Below, one piece after another: positions 1-8,149 of a stretch of 64,000 bases of DNA (position 1 is its first letter; each line of letters starts with the position of its first letter). The notes under the pieces are model-generated. The model was not told where the DNA came from and made no database searches. It saw nothing but the letters and a program-made list of their open reading frames with translations. This stretch comes from Clostridia bacterium (GTDB taxonomy: Bacteria; Bacillota_A; Clostridia; Christensenellales; Borkfalkiaceae): assembly GCA_017457015.1 (NCBI GenBank), contig JAFTIG010000060.1:4002-68001 (forward strand), in the 5' to 3' direction. The position numbers were made by a program, and so were the translations under genes.

Positions 1-2
1 AT

Positions 3-317
3 CAAAAAGAATTAGAAAGGAACAACATGGCGGGGCAAATTGAAGATTTATCAAGGAATATTAACGTTGCACTTGAAAATTATCCAGACTTAAAAGCACA
101 TCAAACCATAACCGACGCAATGCGTCAAAACTACCAACTTCAACTTGAAATAACTGCGGCTCGTGAACTCTATAACGATACCGTTTCCGAGTGGAACAGA
201 TCGCTCTTTATGTGGCCGACAAAACAAATAGTTGCAGCAAAACACGGATTTTCTACTAGAATACCTTTCTCAATCTCGTCTGAGATGAAAGAAAAGGCAA
301 GAGGAACGTTCTTTTAA
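3..317 (+). CDS. lemA: LemA family protein, C-terminal part (cut by window start)
   Basis: The reading frame is open to the first bases of the window, so the ATG at 27 is internal and the gene begins upstream. The 105 visible residues include the typical LemA end: an amphipathic helix with NVALENYPDLKA, a second helix with ARELYNDTV, and a short SLFMWPTKQIVA segment. LemA proteins are short helical-bundle proteins held by one N-terminal membrane helix and exposed outside the cytoplasm. Their function is poorly known. The membrane helix lies outside this window. A strong hairpin terminator follows at 388. Confidence 0.8.
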   Translation, partial: QKELERNNMAGQIEDLSRNINVALENYPDLKAHQTITDAMRQNYQLQLEITAARELYNDTVSEWNRSLFMWPTKQIVAAKHGFSTRIPFSISSEMKEKARGTFF

Positions 318-387
318 TGTCAATTTAAGTTGATTTTTAGCGTTAAAATTCGTTTGACTTTTATAATTTGCAGAGTTATAATTAAGA

Positions 388-421
388 AAGGAAAGTAAAT
401 GAGTGGTTACTTTCCTTTTCT
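388..421 (+). terminator. Rho-independent terminator after lemA
   Basis: An 11-bp perfect stem (388-398 with 407-417) with an 8-base loop runs into a T-rich tract. It separates lemA from the permease gene that starts 23 bases later. Confidence 0.75.
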
Positions 422-443
422 ATTACTGTAAGGATGGTTGGAT

Positions 444-1721
444 ATGTCTGTGCAAGTAAATGGAACAAATAGCGTTCAGCGTGATCGCGCGGCAAAAATG
501 CTTATTTGGGCGTGTTTTTTCTTGCTTTTAATGGTGCACGGCTCTAAAAACGCTTATATAGCAGAAGTCGTTGCTTTGCAAGACGTGTTTGCAAAGAGCA
601 AAGCGGAAATCAGCCTTGCAATGACCTATTATTTTATAACTTACGCAATAACGCAGATCGTGCTATCCTTTTTAATGGGCAAGATTAATTTGAAAATTTT
701 TATGTCCGTTACGGTAGGACTTTCCGCAATACTTACTATGCTTATAGCGTTTATGCCGAGCATTAGCGGTATATACGTTTTATGTAGTATAAACGGCGTC
801 TTGCAAGCGGGTACGTATTCGGGTGGTATGGCGGTTATAAGCAAGTATGCGCCTCCGCGTTTTTTTGCGTTTGCAAACACGCTAATGAGTTCTGCATCTG
901 CACTTTACGGATTTATTTCATACGGTGTAACGGCGCTTTTCGTAGGAATGGGCAGGTGGGATCTACCCTTTATCATTTTGGGCGCGTTGCTTTTTGTTTC
1001 CGCATGTTTTTTCTTTTACGCCGTAAACAAAATGCGTTCTTTCCCCAAGGTAGAGTTAGTAAAAGAAGAAGTCGCGATAGTAAATCGTCCATACGTTAAA
1101 TTAAATACCAAATCGTCAAAAATCGTGTTCATTATTATAATGATGTTAATCGCATTTTTGGGTAATTTCTTACATTACTCGGTTATGAACTGGGTGCCGG
1201 ATATGTTGCACTCAATATTTAGTATGCCAAAAGAGTATTCTATCTTGATAACCCTTTTAGTTCCACTTGCAATGTTTGTTGGCTCTGTCGTGGCTATTCG
1301 CATATGTGAACGGTTTAGAAATTTATTCGTAATCGGCATAATTTCGCTCGTCGCAATTGTTATTCTTTATGCGTTGATCGCACTGTTTTACGACGTGAAT
1401 ATCGTACTTACGCTCGTTATTATGGTAATAACGTTTATGACAGCGTCGGCACAGCGTTTGGTTTATACTTCTATTATGGCATTCAAGATGGCAACTGAAG
1501 TAAACGTTGGTACTTTCACTGCGGCAACTAATGCGTTTGCGTCTATTTCGGCAGGCGTTGCACCTACCGTGGCGGGCAGTATAATAGACGCGGGACAGGG
1601 TAACCAAGGTTACGGCACGCTCTTTATTTTCGTACTACTATTGTGTGTAGTAATGCTTGCGTTCGTAACGCTAATTTCAATTTATTACCTAAACAAAAAA
1701 CGCAAAGAAAAGGCTTTATAA
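444..1721 (+). CDS. MFS permease, organophosphate/phosphate antiporter (OPA)-like
   Basis: A 425-residue integral membrane protein with about 12 hydrophobic segments and a basic central loop near residue 200-225, as in the major facilitator superfamily. The start at ATG 444 is preferred over TTG 438 because AAGGAT at 430-435 is well spaced only for the ATG. After the central loop it carries WVPDMLHS and PKEYSILITLLVP, which line up with WVPEILFD and PESLSILLTLVLP in the permease at 30653. The two are therefore probably paralogs. GlpT/UhpT-type carriers have a comparable W-x-P segment. The substrate is unknown; sugar phosphates or similar anions are an inference. It is transcribed alone between two terminators. 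Confidence 0.75.
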   Translation: MSVQVNGTNSVQRDRAAKMLIWACFFLLLMVHGSKNAYIAEVVALQDVFAKSKAEISLAMTYYFITYAITQIVLSFLMGKINLKIFMSVTVGLSAILTMLIAFMPSISGIYVLCSINGVLQAGTYSGGMAVISKYAPPRFFAFANTLMSSASALYGFISYGVTALFVGMGRWDLPFIILGALLFVSACFFFYAVNKMRSFPKVELVKEEVAIVNRPYVKLNTKSSKIVFIIIMMLIAFLGNFLHYSVMNWVPDMLHSIFSMPKEYSILITLLVPLAMFVGSVVAIRICERFRNLFVIGIISLVAIVILYALIALFYDVNIVLTLVIMVITFMTASAQRLVYTSIMAFKMATEVNVGTFTAATNAFASISAGVAPTVAGSIIDAGQGNQGYGTLFIFVLLLCVVMLAFVTLISIYYLNKKRKEKAL

Positions 1722-1780
1722 ATAACGTTTTAATTAGTGGTTTTAGTATAAACAAAAGTAAAGTATATAATTTATAAAAT

Positions 1781-1812
1781 ACACCCCGAAAGTTTTATTT
1801 TCGGGGTGTATT
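1781..1812. terminator. Bidirectional terminator between MFS gene and SDR gene
   Basis: An 11-bp stem (1781-1791 with 1799-1809) has a T-rich loop and A/T tracts on both sides. It serves the convergent permease and SDR genes. Confidence 0.75.
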
Positions 1813-1843
1813 GTTTATTGATAAGTATTTGATTGATATAAGA

Positions 1844-2617
1844 TTAACCGCCTTTTTTAAGAGTTTTGGCGGAAATGGTTGCAACGAATTTCCTTGAAAA
1901 AAATCTCGGTGCAAACGCCGTAAGTTTATTAGTAAATCTGTAGACTGCAATACGTTTACCTTTAAGTGATTTTTTGTATGCAAACGTCGCTATTGTTTTA
2001 GCGGATACTGGCTTAATCTTCTTAAACGTCCAGTCGTTTTTAGCGCGTTCCACAAAGCCCGATATAAAAGGACCGGGGCAAAGGGTTAAAAGTTTTACTT
2101 TACTCTTTCTTATTTCGTGAGAGATAGATTCGCCAAGGTTTAAAACGAATGCTTTGCTTGCGTGATAGGTGCACATATATGGACCTGGTACGAACCCTGC
2201 GAGCGAGCCGACGTTTATAATATGCCCTTCATTATTTGCGAGCATATCGGTGATAAAGGCTCGTGTAAAATAAAGAAGAGCAGAGCAGTTGACTGCGATC
2301 ATTTTCATTTGTAAGTCTATATCCATATCCTTAAAGTCCGTTCTGTCGCCAAAGCCTGCACCGTTTACTAAATTATTGATAAAATATCCCTTTTCTTTTG
2401 CGAAAGAAAACACCTTTTCGCACTCGTCTTTTTTCGATAAGTCCGCGCAAATAAAGTCCACGAAGACGCCGTATTGTTTTTCAAGTTCAAATTTAAGTGC
2501 GGAAAGTTTGTCGCTATTTGTTGCCACTAATAAGAGATTGTTCTTGTCCTTGGCGTAAAGGTTGCAAAATTCTTTGCCGAGTCCGCCCGTCGCGCCTGTA
2601 ATTAAAGTTGCTTTCAT
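1844..2617 (-). CDS. Short-chain dehydrogenase/reductase (SDR), classical type
   Basis: At 257 residues it has classical SDR length. The cofactor motif TGATGGLG is at residues 7-14, the NAG motif at 85-87, a conserved Asn at 110, and the catalytic Ser138, Tyr151 and Lys155 within GSLAG and YHASK. The active site is complete, so an NAD(P)-dependent oxidoreductase is expected. The PGPFISGF segment after the active site and the basic C-terminus resemble SDRs that act on lipid-like or ketone substrates, but the substrate cannot be read from the sequence. The gene lies downstream of hup on the same strand, with the hup terminator between them. Confidence 0.85.
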   Translation of the reverse strand: MKATLITGATGGLGKEFCNLYAKDKNNLLLVATNSDKLSALKFELEKQYGVFVDFICADLSKKDECEKVFSFAKEKGYFINNLVNGAGFGDRTDFKDMDIDLQMKMIAVNCSALLYFTRAFITDMLANNEGHIINVGSLAGFVPGPYMCTYHASKAFVLNLGESISHEIRKSKVKLLTLCPGPFISGFVERAKNDWTFKKIKPVSAKTIATFAYKKSLKGKRIAVYRFTNKLTAFAPRFFSRKFVATISAKTLKKGG

Positions 2618-2649
2618 ATCGATTATTCCATAAAACTTATAATTTTTTT

Positions 2650-2684
2650 ATATAAAGAAAGCCTGTCCAAAACGGAAAGGCTTG
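2650..2684 (-). terminator. Probable terminator of hup
   Basis: On the minus strand a stem (2678-2683 with 2659-2664, extended by an inner TCC/GGA pairing across one mismatch) follows the hup stop. The T-tract is short, so termination may be partial and allow some readthrough into the SDR gene. Confidence 0.5.
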
Positions 2685-2697
2685 TCTTTTGCAGTAC

Positions 2698-2970
2698 TTA
2701 GTTAAAAGAATCTTTGTACGCTTTACCGAACTTAAATGTCGGCATTTTAGATTCAGCGATGGAGATTTTTTCCTGAGTTTTGGGATTGATACCTTCTCTT
2801 GCCGGTTTAACTTTAATTTCAAAAGTACCGAAACCTGAGATTTGGATTTTTTCCCCTGCGTTAAGGCCGTCAGTGATTGCCTCGATAACGCCGTCAAGCG
2901 CATTTGCCGCATCTTTAAGAGTAATGCCGGCTTTGTTGGCGATTGCCCTTACCAATTCATTCTTATTCAT
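2698..2970 (-). CDS. hup: HU family DNA-binding protein
   Basis: At 90 residues this is a full-length HU/IHF-fold histone-like protein. It has the N-terminal MNKNELVRAIA helix, the GFGTFEIK core strand (about residues 46-53) and the REGINPKTQEKI arm tip, with the Pro residue that intercalates in DNA. It bends and compacts DNA as a dimer. The start is supported by a strong GGGAGG ribosome-binding site and a -35/-10 promoter upstream on the same strand. Confidence 0.97.
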   Translation of the reverse strand: MNKNELVRAIANKAGITLKDAANALDGVIEAITDGLNAGEKIQISGFGTFEIKVKPAREGINPKTQEKISIAESKMPTFKFGKAYKDSFN

Positions 2971-3001
2971 TTTAAGAATCCTCCCAAATATTTATACACT
3001 T

Positions 3002-3029
3002 ATTATACCACATATATAAAATATTTCAA
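3002..3029 (-). promoter_or_regulatory. Promoter of hup
   Basis: Reading the minus strand, TTGAAA (3029-3024) is separated by 16 bases from TATAAT (3007-3002), followed by the GGGAGG ribosome-binding site. Confidence 0.7.
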
Positions 3030-3108
3030 TAGGTTTTTGAAAATTTTTCAAAAATTTTGTTATTTTTTATAAGTTTTTGACCTTACGACAATAAATTTTA
3101 TATTCCGC

Positions 3109-3137
3109 TTGACAAGGATAGTATAAATTATTAATAT
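3109..3137 (+). promoter_or_regulatory. Promoter of the dehydrogenase-fold gene at 3162
   Basis: TTGACA (3109-3114), a 17-base spacer and TAATAT (3132-3137) lie 25 bases before the start codon. Confidence 0.65.
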
Positions 3138-3161
3138 TTACAAGACTTTTTAAGGGGAAAT

Positions 3162-4199
3162 ATGGATTTTAAGCAAAATTTAAAACGTATAGAAAAGATA
3201 AATGATAATGCGTTTACGATAAAAAATAACTTAATAGACGTTGCTAAAGAGATTGTAGCAACCCGTCCGTATGCAACCGTTGCTATTTTTTGCACTCAAG
3301 ATGAAATAACGGTAGTGCTTGAACTTTTAAGCGCGCTTAAAAAGTTCGGAAACAAAACGGTTGTTTTAGAGTGCGGTAAAAACGCGGAATTTTCCGTCGA
3401 CACGGTAAAAGATTTTTTAACCGTGCCAGAAAACGTTCGCGCCGTTTTAGTGACGTCGGAAAAACTATTAAAGGCGGTTAAATATTATGCCGAGATAAAA
3501 TTCGTGCCCTGCTTTTTTATACCTATCGACGGCATACCTTTAGGAATATATGATAAAACAGCGACGATTGTTGACGGTGAAAAGTTATACAAAGTGCGAT
3601 TAAAAAGTCCAAAAGTGGTGTTTGTCAAAAACAAGGTAAGCGCAAGTTTTTTTGAGAGCGTTACTCTTTCGTTATTATCAAGATTGTTTTCGCTTTGCGA
3701 TATAGGTATTGACGGACAAGTAAAAGATGCAATTTTGCAAGCGATAAATGGATTAGCATGCAAAGATTTCGACCGCTTGGTAAATTATTCTTTTATTGCA
3801 GAACAAAAGGCTTTAGAAGGTTGTTTTTCTACAAATAATATTGCTCTTGCTACATATTACGCGTACGGGATAAGTCGACCTATGCCCACGATATGTAAGG
3901 CGTTTTTAACTGAGTATAAAGAGCAATTAAAAAAAGATAAATTTATTCCGCCAAACTTTAACGGCACGGCAAGAGAAATATCACTTTTAACTGGGTTATC
4001 ATTATCTTTTACTCTTAATAAAATACATAAAGGTTTATTAAACGGGTGGAAAGAGCCTTTATTAGATAAAAACCTCTTAAGCGTAGCGGAAAGGGCTTTG
4101 AAAATTTATCAAAGTGAATACGGGAAAATTGCATCGCCGACTAGGCGTGAAAAGATAGCGGCTAATCTTGCCGTAAATAATTTTAATATTTTGGTATAA
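3162..4199 (+). CDS. Hypothetical protein, possible degenerate iron-ADH / glycerol-1-phosphate dehydrogenase fold
   Basis: A 345-residue soluble protein without signal peptide. The order of secondary structure (about residues 40-60, 60-85, 90-110, then FFIPIDGIPLGIY near 118-130) and the helical half with a YYAYGISRP segment near residue 230 recall the iron-dependent alcohol dehydrogenase / dehydroquinate synthase fold, especially glycerol-1-phosphate dehydrogenases. However, VTSEKL stands where active enzymes have a GSGT-type NAD-binding motif, and I cannot find the usual Asp/His/His metal ligands. If the relationship is real, this is probably a non-catalytic relative. It is monocistronic, with its own promoter and terminator. 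The call is weak and needs a structure search. Confidence 0.4.
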   Translation: MDFKQNLKRIEKINDNAFTIKNNLIDVAKEIVATRPYATVAIFCTQDEITVVLELLSALKKFGNKTVVLECGKNAEFSVDTVKDFLTVPENVRAVLVTSEKLLKAVKYYAEIKFVPCFFIPIDGIPLGIYDKTATIVDGEKLYKVRLKSPKVVFVKNKVSASFFESVTLSLLSRLFSLCDIGIDGQVKDAILQAINGLACKDFDRLVNYSFIAEQKALEGCFSTNNIALATYYAYGISRPMPTICKAFLTEYKEQLKKDKFIPPNFNGTAREISLLTGLSLSFTLNKIHKGLLNGWKEPLLDKNLLSVAERALKIYQSEYGKIASPTRREKIAANLAVNNFNILV

Positions 4200-4216
4200 A
4201 GTAGATAAAAACGGTC

Positions 4217-4250
4217 AATACTCTCACGGAAAAAACGTGGGAGTATTTTT
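4217..4250 (+). terminator. Terminator hairpin that also contains the next gene's ribosome-binding site
   Basis: A 12-bp stem (4217-4228 with 4236-4247, one G-T pair) with an A-rich loop ends in a T-tract at 4246-4250. The 3' arm holds GGGAG (4239-4243), 7 bases before the ATG at 4251, so the stem would mask that site in readthrough transcripts. Confidence 0.75.
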
Positions 4251-4661
4251 ATGTTTAAAAAGGCTTTTATAGTTTTATTTTGTGCAGTGTTCATATTGAG
4301 CGTGTATTTATTAAACGCAGAGCCTGTGTTTGACGGTGAAAAGATAGAAGTTTATACCGTTAGCGGTTCGTCGAACGCTTTGATAAAGACGGTGGATAAA
4401 TACGAATATTTGTTTTTGCCTACCGTAAAGGGGGAAAGCGTTAGGTTAAATGCTGACGGGTTTGACGTTTTAAAGTTGCTTAACGATTATGACGCTAAAA
4501 TGATAATGATTGAAAGGCTTGACGGGGTAGAGTGCTACTACGCCTATTCGTCAAAGATTCGTTATAGAGAAATAATAGGCGGTAAACGTGTGAACTTGCA
4601 AATTGCAGTACGCGGAGAAATCGTGACGGTAGGCTCACCGATAATTTACGGAAGTTTTTAA
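4251..4661 (+). CDS. Small membrane-anchored or secreted protein of unknown function
   Basis: A 136-residue protein with an N-terminal hydrophobic helix (about residues 4-23, after MFKK), then a mostly beta-type extracellular part. The most distinctive segment is GVECYYAYSSKI near residue 90, followed by a basic, hydrophobic stretch ending at the C-terminus. I do not recognise a family. It lies 63 bases upstream of a SpoIIQ-like M23 peptidase, and no terminator was seen between them, so the two may be co-transcribed and share a role in envelope or spore formation; that is inference. Its ribosome-binding site is inside the terminator hairpin of the preceding gene. Confidence 0.65.
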   Translation: MFKKAFIVLFCAVFILSVYLLNAEPVFDGEKIEVYTVSGSSNALIKTVDKYEYLFLPTVKGESVRLNADGFDVLKLLNDYDAKMIMIERLDGVECYYAYSSKIRYREIIGGKRVNLQIAVRGEIVTVGSPIIYGSF

Positions 4662-4724
4662 AAGAGCGTATAAAAAAATTTTTTAGGGAAATAACCATTA
4701 AGCAAAACAAAAAGGAGTAATATT

Positions 4725-5375
4725 ATGAAAAAATCAAACGGAAGAATTTTAATGTTTTTAAGGCGCAACGCAGTTTATCTCGTGCTTGCGTTATGTATCT
4801 TGGCAGTAGGACTTTCTATAACGTTTATGTTGGTAAACCGTGAAAGTTCAGTGAGTGTGGACAGTGGCAGTAAACCGCCGGTGGTTAAGCCAGTAGAACC
4901 AGATGAACCTGAAGAGCCAGAAGAACCCGACACCCCCGTAGATCCCGTAATTAAGCCGATAGTGTTTATTATGCCCGTGGCAAACGCGTCGTCAATCGGG
5001 GAATACGGCGACACTATGGTGTGGAACTCTACGCTCGGTCATTACTCTTCGCATTTAGGTTTAGACTTTTTTGCAGAAGAAGGCACGCCCGTATACGCAG
5101 TTTACGACGGAACGGTGAAAAGTGTGGAAAGTACGCTATTAAAAGGGATAACGATAACTATAGATCACGGCAACGGTTTATATACCGTATATAATTCGCT
5201 CGCTGACGGTGATTCAGTGACTGTAGGACAACAAGTCTATCAAGGCGATATAATAGGAGAAGTTTCGGTCACCAACCGCACCGAGTATAAGGACGGCGCG
5301 CACCTACACTTTGAAGTTATAGAAGACGGCGCTTTGATAGATCCGATTAAATATCTAGCGATAGAAGAAAAGTAA
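4725..5375 (+). CDS. Membrane-anchored M23 (LytM) metallopeptidase, SpoIIQ-like
   Basis: 216 residues: a cytoplasmic basic tail, one membrane helix at about 16-37, a Pro/Glu-rich linker (about 50-78) and a C-terminal LytM domain. The zinc-site residues His110 and Asp114 (HLGLD) and the HLH motif at 193-195 are present, as is His148, so the enzyme looks catalytically complete. Size and layout fit SpoIIQ, the forespore-side channel and peptidase partner of SpoIIIAH in endospore formers. B. subtilis SpoIIQ has lost part of this site, while clostridial ones keep it. A general cell-wall endopeptidase role is the alternative. The start has an AAGGAG site 7-8 bases upstream. Confidence 0.75.
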   Translation: MKKSNGRILMFLRRNAVYLVLALCILAVGLSITFMLVNRESSVSVDSGSKPPVVKPVEPDEPEEPEEPDTPVDPVIKPIVFIMPVANASSIGEYGDTMVWNSTLGHYSSHLGLDFFAEEGTPVYAVYDGTVKSVESTLLKGITITIDHGNGLYTVYNSLADGDSVTVGQQVYQGDIIGEVSVTNRTEYKDGAHLHFEVIEDGALIDPIKYLAIEEK

Positions 5376-5394
5376 AATGGAATAAAAGCGGTAT

Positions 5395-5438
5395 AACCCC
5401 GAATAAGATAGTATATACTTTCTCGTTCGGGGTTTTTT
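5395..5438 (+). terminator. Terminator hairpin abutting the next start codon
   Basis: A 9-bp stem (5395-5403 with 5426-5434) with a long loop runs straight into six Ts and the ATG at 5439. The GGGG that could act as ribosome-binding site lies in the 3' arm. The loop carries a TATACT hexamer (5414-5419) that could serve as a -10 element. Confidence 0.65.
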
Positions 5439-6893
5439 ATGAAAAAAACTGCATTAGTTTTAACTATATTAATCGCGCTTTGCGCATGCTTTAATCTTTA
5501 CGGTTGTAAAAAACAAAACGATAGTCGCACTACTTATAATATAAACTGCACGCTCAATAAAAACGTACTTAGCGGTATGGAAACGGTCGGTTTTTATAAC
5601 GATACGGAAAATTCTTTTACCGAATTAAAATTCAATCTTTTTGGTAACGCTTATAGAAAGGATGCAAAATACTCGCCGATTGCTCCGGAATATACGTCGC
5701 GCGCATACCCTAACGGAATAAATTACGGGGATATGCGCATAAATTCGGTTAAGTGTAGCGGAAAGGATTTAGAATTTAGTGTGGGCGGTGAAGACCAAAA
5801 TATTTTGACGGTCAAATTGATTGAAGAAGTATTTCCCGAAGAGCGCGTCAACGTAAGTATAGATTTTACCTTAAATCTTGCAAACGTGATTGCGCGTACG
5901 GGTGTAAATGCAAAAACGATAAATCTTGCCAACTTTTATCCTATACTTTGCGCAATCGATGACGGCAGTTTTTACGAGTGCTTATATTATGCGATAGGTG
6001 ACCCTTTTTACAGTGATTGTGCCGACTACACGGTGACGCTTACCGCCGATAAAGATTACGTCGTTGCGGCAAGCGGTAAAAAGAGTTCGGAAAAAGTGTC
6101 CGCCGATACCGCTACCCGTACTTACAAGATTAGTAACGCGCGTTCTTTTGCGTTTACGTTATCTAAAAATTTTCAGGTTATAACCGATACGAGTACGGGC
6201 GTTGAAATAAACTATTACTATTACGACGACGGTGAGCCGGAAAAGTCGATAGGTTATGCGGTAAATGCGTTAAAGACGTTTACAAATCTCTTTGGAACGT
6301 ATCCTTATTCTACCTATTCGGTGGTTAAAACTCCGTTCGTCCAAGGCGGTATGGAATTTCCTGCCCTTACTATGATAGCAGACGATTTAGACGGTATGCC
6401 GTACGGGGAAGTGATAGTACACGAAACGGCTCATCAATGGTGGCAGACGGCAGTAGGGAATAACGAGATAGAGTACGGGTTTTTAGACGAAGGGCTTGCC
6501 GAATATTCGGTAGTGTTGTTTTACGAAAAATTTCCCGAATACGGTTATACCCGTGAAAGTCTTATAAAGGCAAGTGAAGATACTTATAAGGTTTTTTGCA
6601 CGGTGTCGGATAAAGTGTTCGGCAAAGTTAATACGGTGATGATTAGAAGTTTAAAAGATTTCGGTGGAGAATACGAATACGTAAACATTGCCTACGTCAA
6701 GCCGTGCATTATGTACGATACGCTTAGAAAGACCGTTGGCGACGCAAGATTTTTTACGGCGTTAAGAAGATATTACTCATCGTATAAATTTAAAAATGCC
6801 ACGCCGCACGATTTGGTCGGTGCGTTTGAAAAAACGGGCGCGGATACCAACGGATTTTTTCAAAGTTTTTTCGATGGAAAAGTTATAATTTAG
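5439..6893 (+). CDS. M1 family zinc metallopeptidase, lipoprotein
   Basis: A 484-residue extracellular lipoprotein with a signal peptide ending in a lipobox and Cys23. The beta-rich N-terminal half matches the M1 aminopeptidase fold. The catalytic region has GGMEF at 303-307, HETAH at 328-332 and the third zinc ligand Glu351 in DEGLAEY, giving HExxH-x18-E. The M1 substrate motif GxMEN is changed at its last position (Phe for Asn), so N-terminal amine recognition may differ from typical aminopeptidases. It probably degrades peptides at the cell surface. It stands alone between terminators. Confidence 0.85.
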   Translation: MKKTALVLTILIALCACFNLYGCKKQNDSRTTYNINCTLNKNVLSGMETVGFYNDTENSFTELKFNLFGNAYRKDAKYSPIAPEYTSRAYPNGINYGDMRINSVKCSGKDLEFSVGGEDQNILTVKLIEEVFPEERVNVSIDFTLNLANVIARTGVNAKTINLANFYPILCAIDDGSFYECLYYAIGDPFYSDCADYTVTLTADKDYVVAASGKKSSEKVSADTATRTYKISNARSFAFTLSKNFQVITDTSTGVEINYYYYDDGEPEKSIGYAVNALKTFTNLFGTYPYSTYSVVKTPFVQGGMEFPALTMIADDLDGMPYGEVIVHETAHQWWQTAVGNNEIEYGFLDEGLAEYSVVLFYEKFPEYGYTRESLIKASEDTYKVFCTVSDKVFGKVNTVMIRSLKDFGGEYEYVNIAYVKPCIMYDTLRKTVGDARFFTALRRYYSSYKFKNATPHDLVGAFEKTGADTNGFFQSFFDGKVII

Positions 6894-6901
6894 TTAAAAG
6901 T

Positions 6902-6932
6902 GCACCGCAATTTTGGCGGTGCGCTTTATTTT
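6902..6932 (+). terminator. Terminator of the M1 peptidase gene
   Basis: A 7-bp GC-rich stem (6902-6908 with 6916-6922) is followed by a T-rich tract. Confidence 0.7.
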
Positions 6933-6986
6933 TTGAGATAATTTGAAAAAATGTGGAAAATTAAACGGTAAAATAAATATTATCTA

Positions 6987-7015
6987 TTGACAAAACTTTC
7001 TTAAAATGTTAAACT
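6987..7015 (+). promoter_or_regulatory. Promoter of the LRR lipoprotein gene
   Basis: TTGACA (6987-6992), 17 bases, then TAAACT (7010-7015), 42 bases before the ATG at 7057. Confidence 0.65.
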
Positions 7016-7056
7016 AATTGAGTATACGATTAAATTATTTTAGGCAAGGAGATTTT

Positions 7057-8085
7057 ATGAGAAAATTATTAAATATTTTACTCACTATCGTAATAGCAAC
7101 GCTTGCAGTATTTTCACTTACCGCTTGTTCGTCTGACGACGACGGAATAAAAAGCAATGCAAAAGGTCTTTTAATTAACAAGGTCAAGGGCGTTTATATT
7201 ATTTACGATTACGTTCCTGAAACTGAACTTACTGACGGCGTTCTCGATATCGGCGCGATTTTAGAAGATGAAGGATACGAAGGTGAGTTCAAAATTAAGA
7301 AAGGCGCGTTTAGCGGTAACACCGATATAGTTAAACTTATCGTACCTGATACCGTTAAAGAAATTGCAAAGGGCGCGTTTGAAAAGATGAAAAATCTTAA
7401 AGAACTTGAAGTACCTTATATCGGCAAGACTATAAATTCGGACGCATATTATCGTGAGAGTGCAGACGCCGTTGATAAGGCTGTTGACGCGGAGAAAACT
7501 CTTTCTCATTTCTTTGGCGCAGACGAGTATGCAGAAGGTAAGCAAATTACCGTTGCAGGCACTACTTGTTATATGCCCGTAACGCTCGACACCATAACCG
7601 TTAACGCAACCAAGTACTATCAAGATCCTAATGAAGTTAAGGAAAATTATTATAGTATTCCCAAGGATGCGTTTAGTGGTGCTACTAACATTAAGAAAGT
7701 AAATCTTAAAGGTGCATATCTCGGTGCGATCGGTGAAAACGCGTTTAGCGGTTGTACGGCTCTTTCTACGATAACTGTTCCCGCTACCGTTAAAACCATT
7801 TATAAAGATGCGTTCAAGGGTTGTACTAAACTTGAAAGCGTAATTATTGACAGCCAAATGACCGATAAATCACTCGTCGTTAAAGAAGGTGTGTTTAGCG
7901 GTTGCATAAAGATGAACTATATCGGTTCAGGTGCTGTTGAAAATCTTACTTTAGATTTTGGCAAGGTTGCAAGTGCTGATAAAAACGCATTTGATTTCGG
8001 CAGAGAAAACGCTCAATACAACGTAGTTAACACGATAGAAAATCTTACGATCGCACTTGGCGAAACCAAAATCGTTAACGCTTAA
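7057..8085 (+). CDS. BspA-like leucine-rich-repeat lipoprotein
   Basis: 342 residues starting at ATG 7057, which has AAGGAG 6 bases upstream; an upstream TTG has no such site. The signal peptide ends in LTAC with Cys24. The body holds LRR_5/BspA-type repeats such as AFSGNTDIVKLIVPDTV, AFSGCTALSTITVPATV and AFKGCTKLESVII, interrupted near residues 110-190 by a non-repeat insertion with paired Tyr residues. BspA-like proteins act as surface binding or adhesion modules. Here the protein is lipid-anchored, and its ligand is unknown. Confidence 0.85.
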   Translation: MRKLLNILLTIVIATLAVFSLTACSSDDDGIKSNAKGLLINKVKGVYIIYDYVPETELTDGVLDIGAILEDEGYEGEFKIKKGAFSGNTDIVKLIVPDTVKEIAKGAFEKMKNLKELEVPYIGKTINSDAYYRESADAVDKAVDAEKTLSHFFGADEYAEGKQITVAGTTCYMPVTLDTITVNATKYYQDPNEVKENYYSIPKDAFSGATNIKKVNLKGAYLGAIGENAFSGCTALSTITVPATVKTIYKDAFKGCTKLESVIIDSQMTDKSLVVKEGVFSGCIKMNYIGSGAVENLTLDFGKVASADKNAFDFGRENAQYNVVNTIENLTIALGETKIVNA

Positions 8086-8149
8086 AAATTATAATTTAAC
8101 TAAAAAAGCACGTGCAGTTTGCAAGTGCGTTTCGTATATAGCATAAATT

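Noticed and set aside
4890..4965. Pro/Glu-coding repeat in the M23 gene as a recombination site or coding error
   Set aside because: It encodes the flexible linker expected between the membrane helix and the LytM domain, and the frame is intact.
7261..7857. Long open frame on the minus strand inside the LRR lipoprotein gene
   Set aside because: It lies fully antisense to a gene with clear family repeats, its product has no recognisable motif, and no ribosome-binding site was seen.
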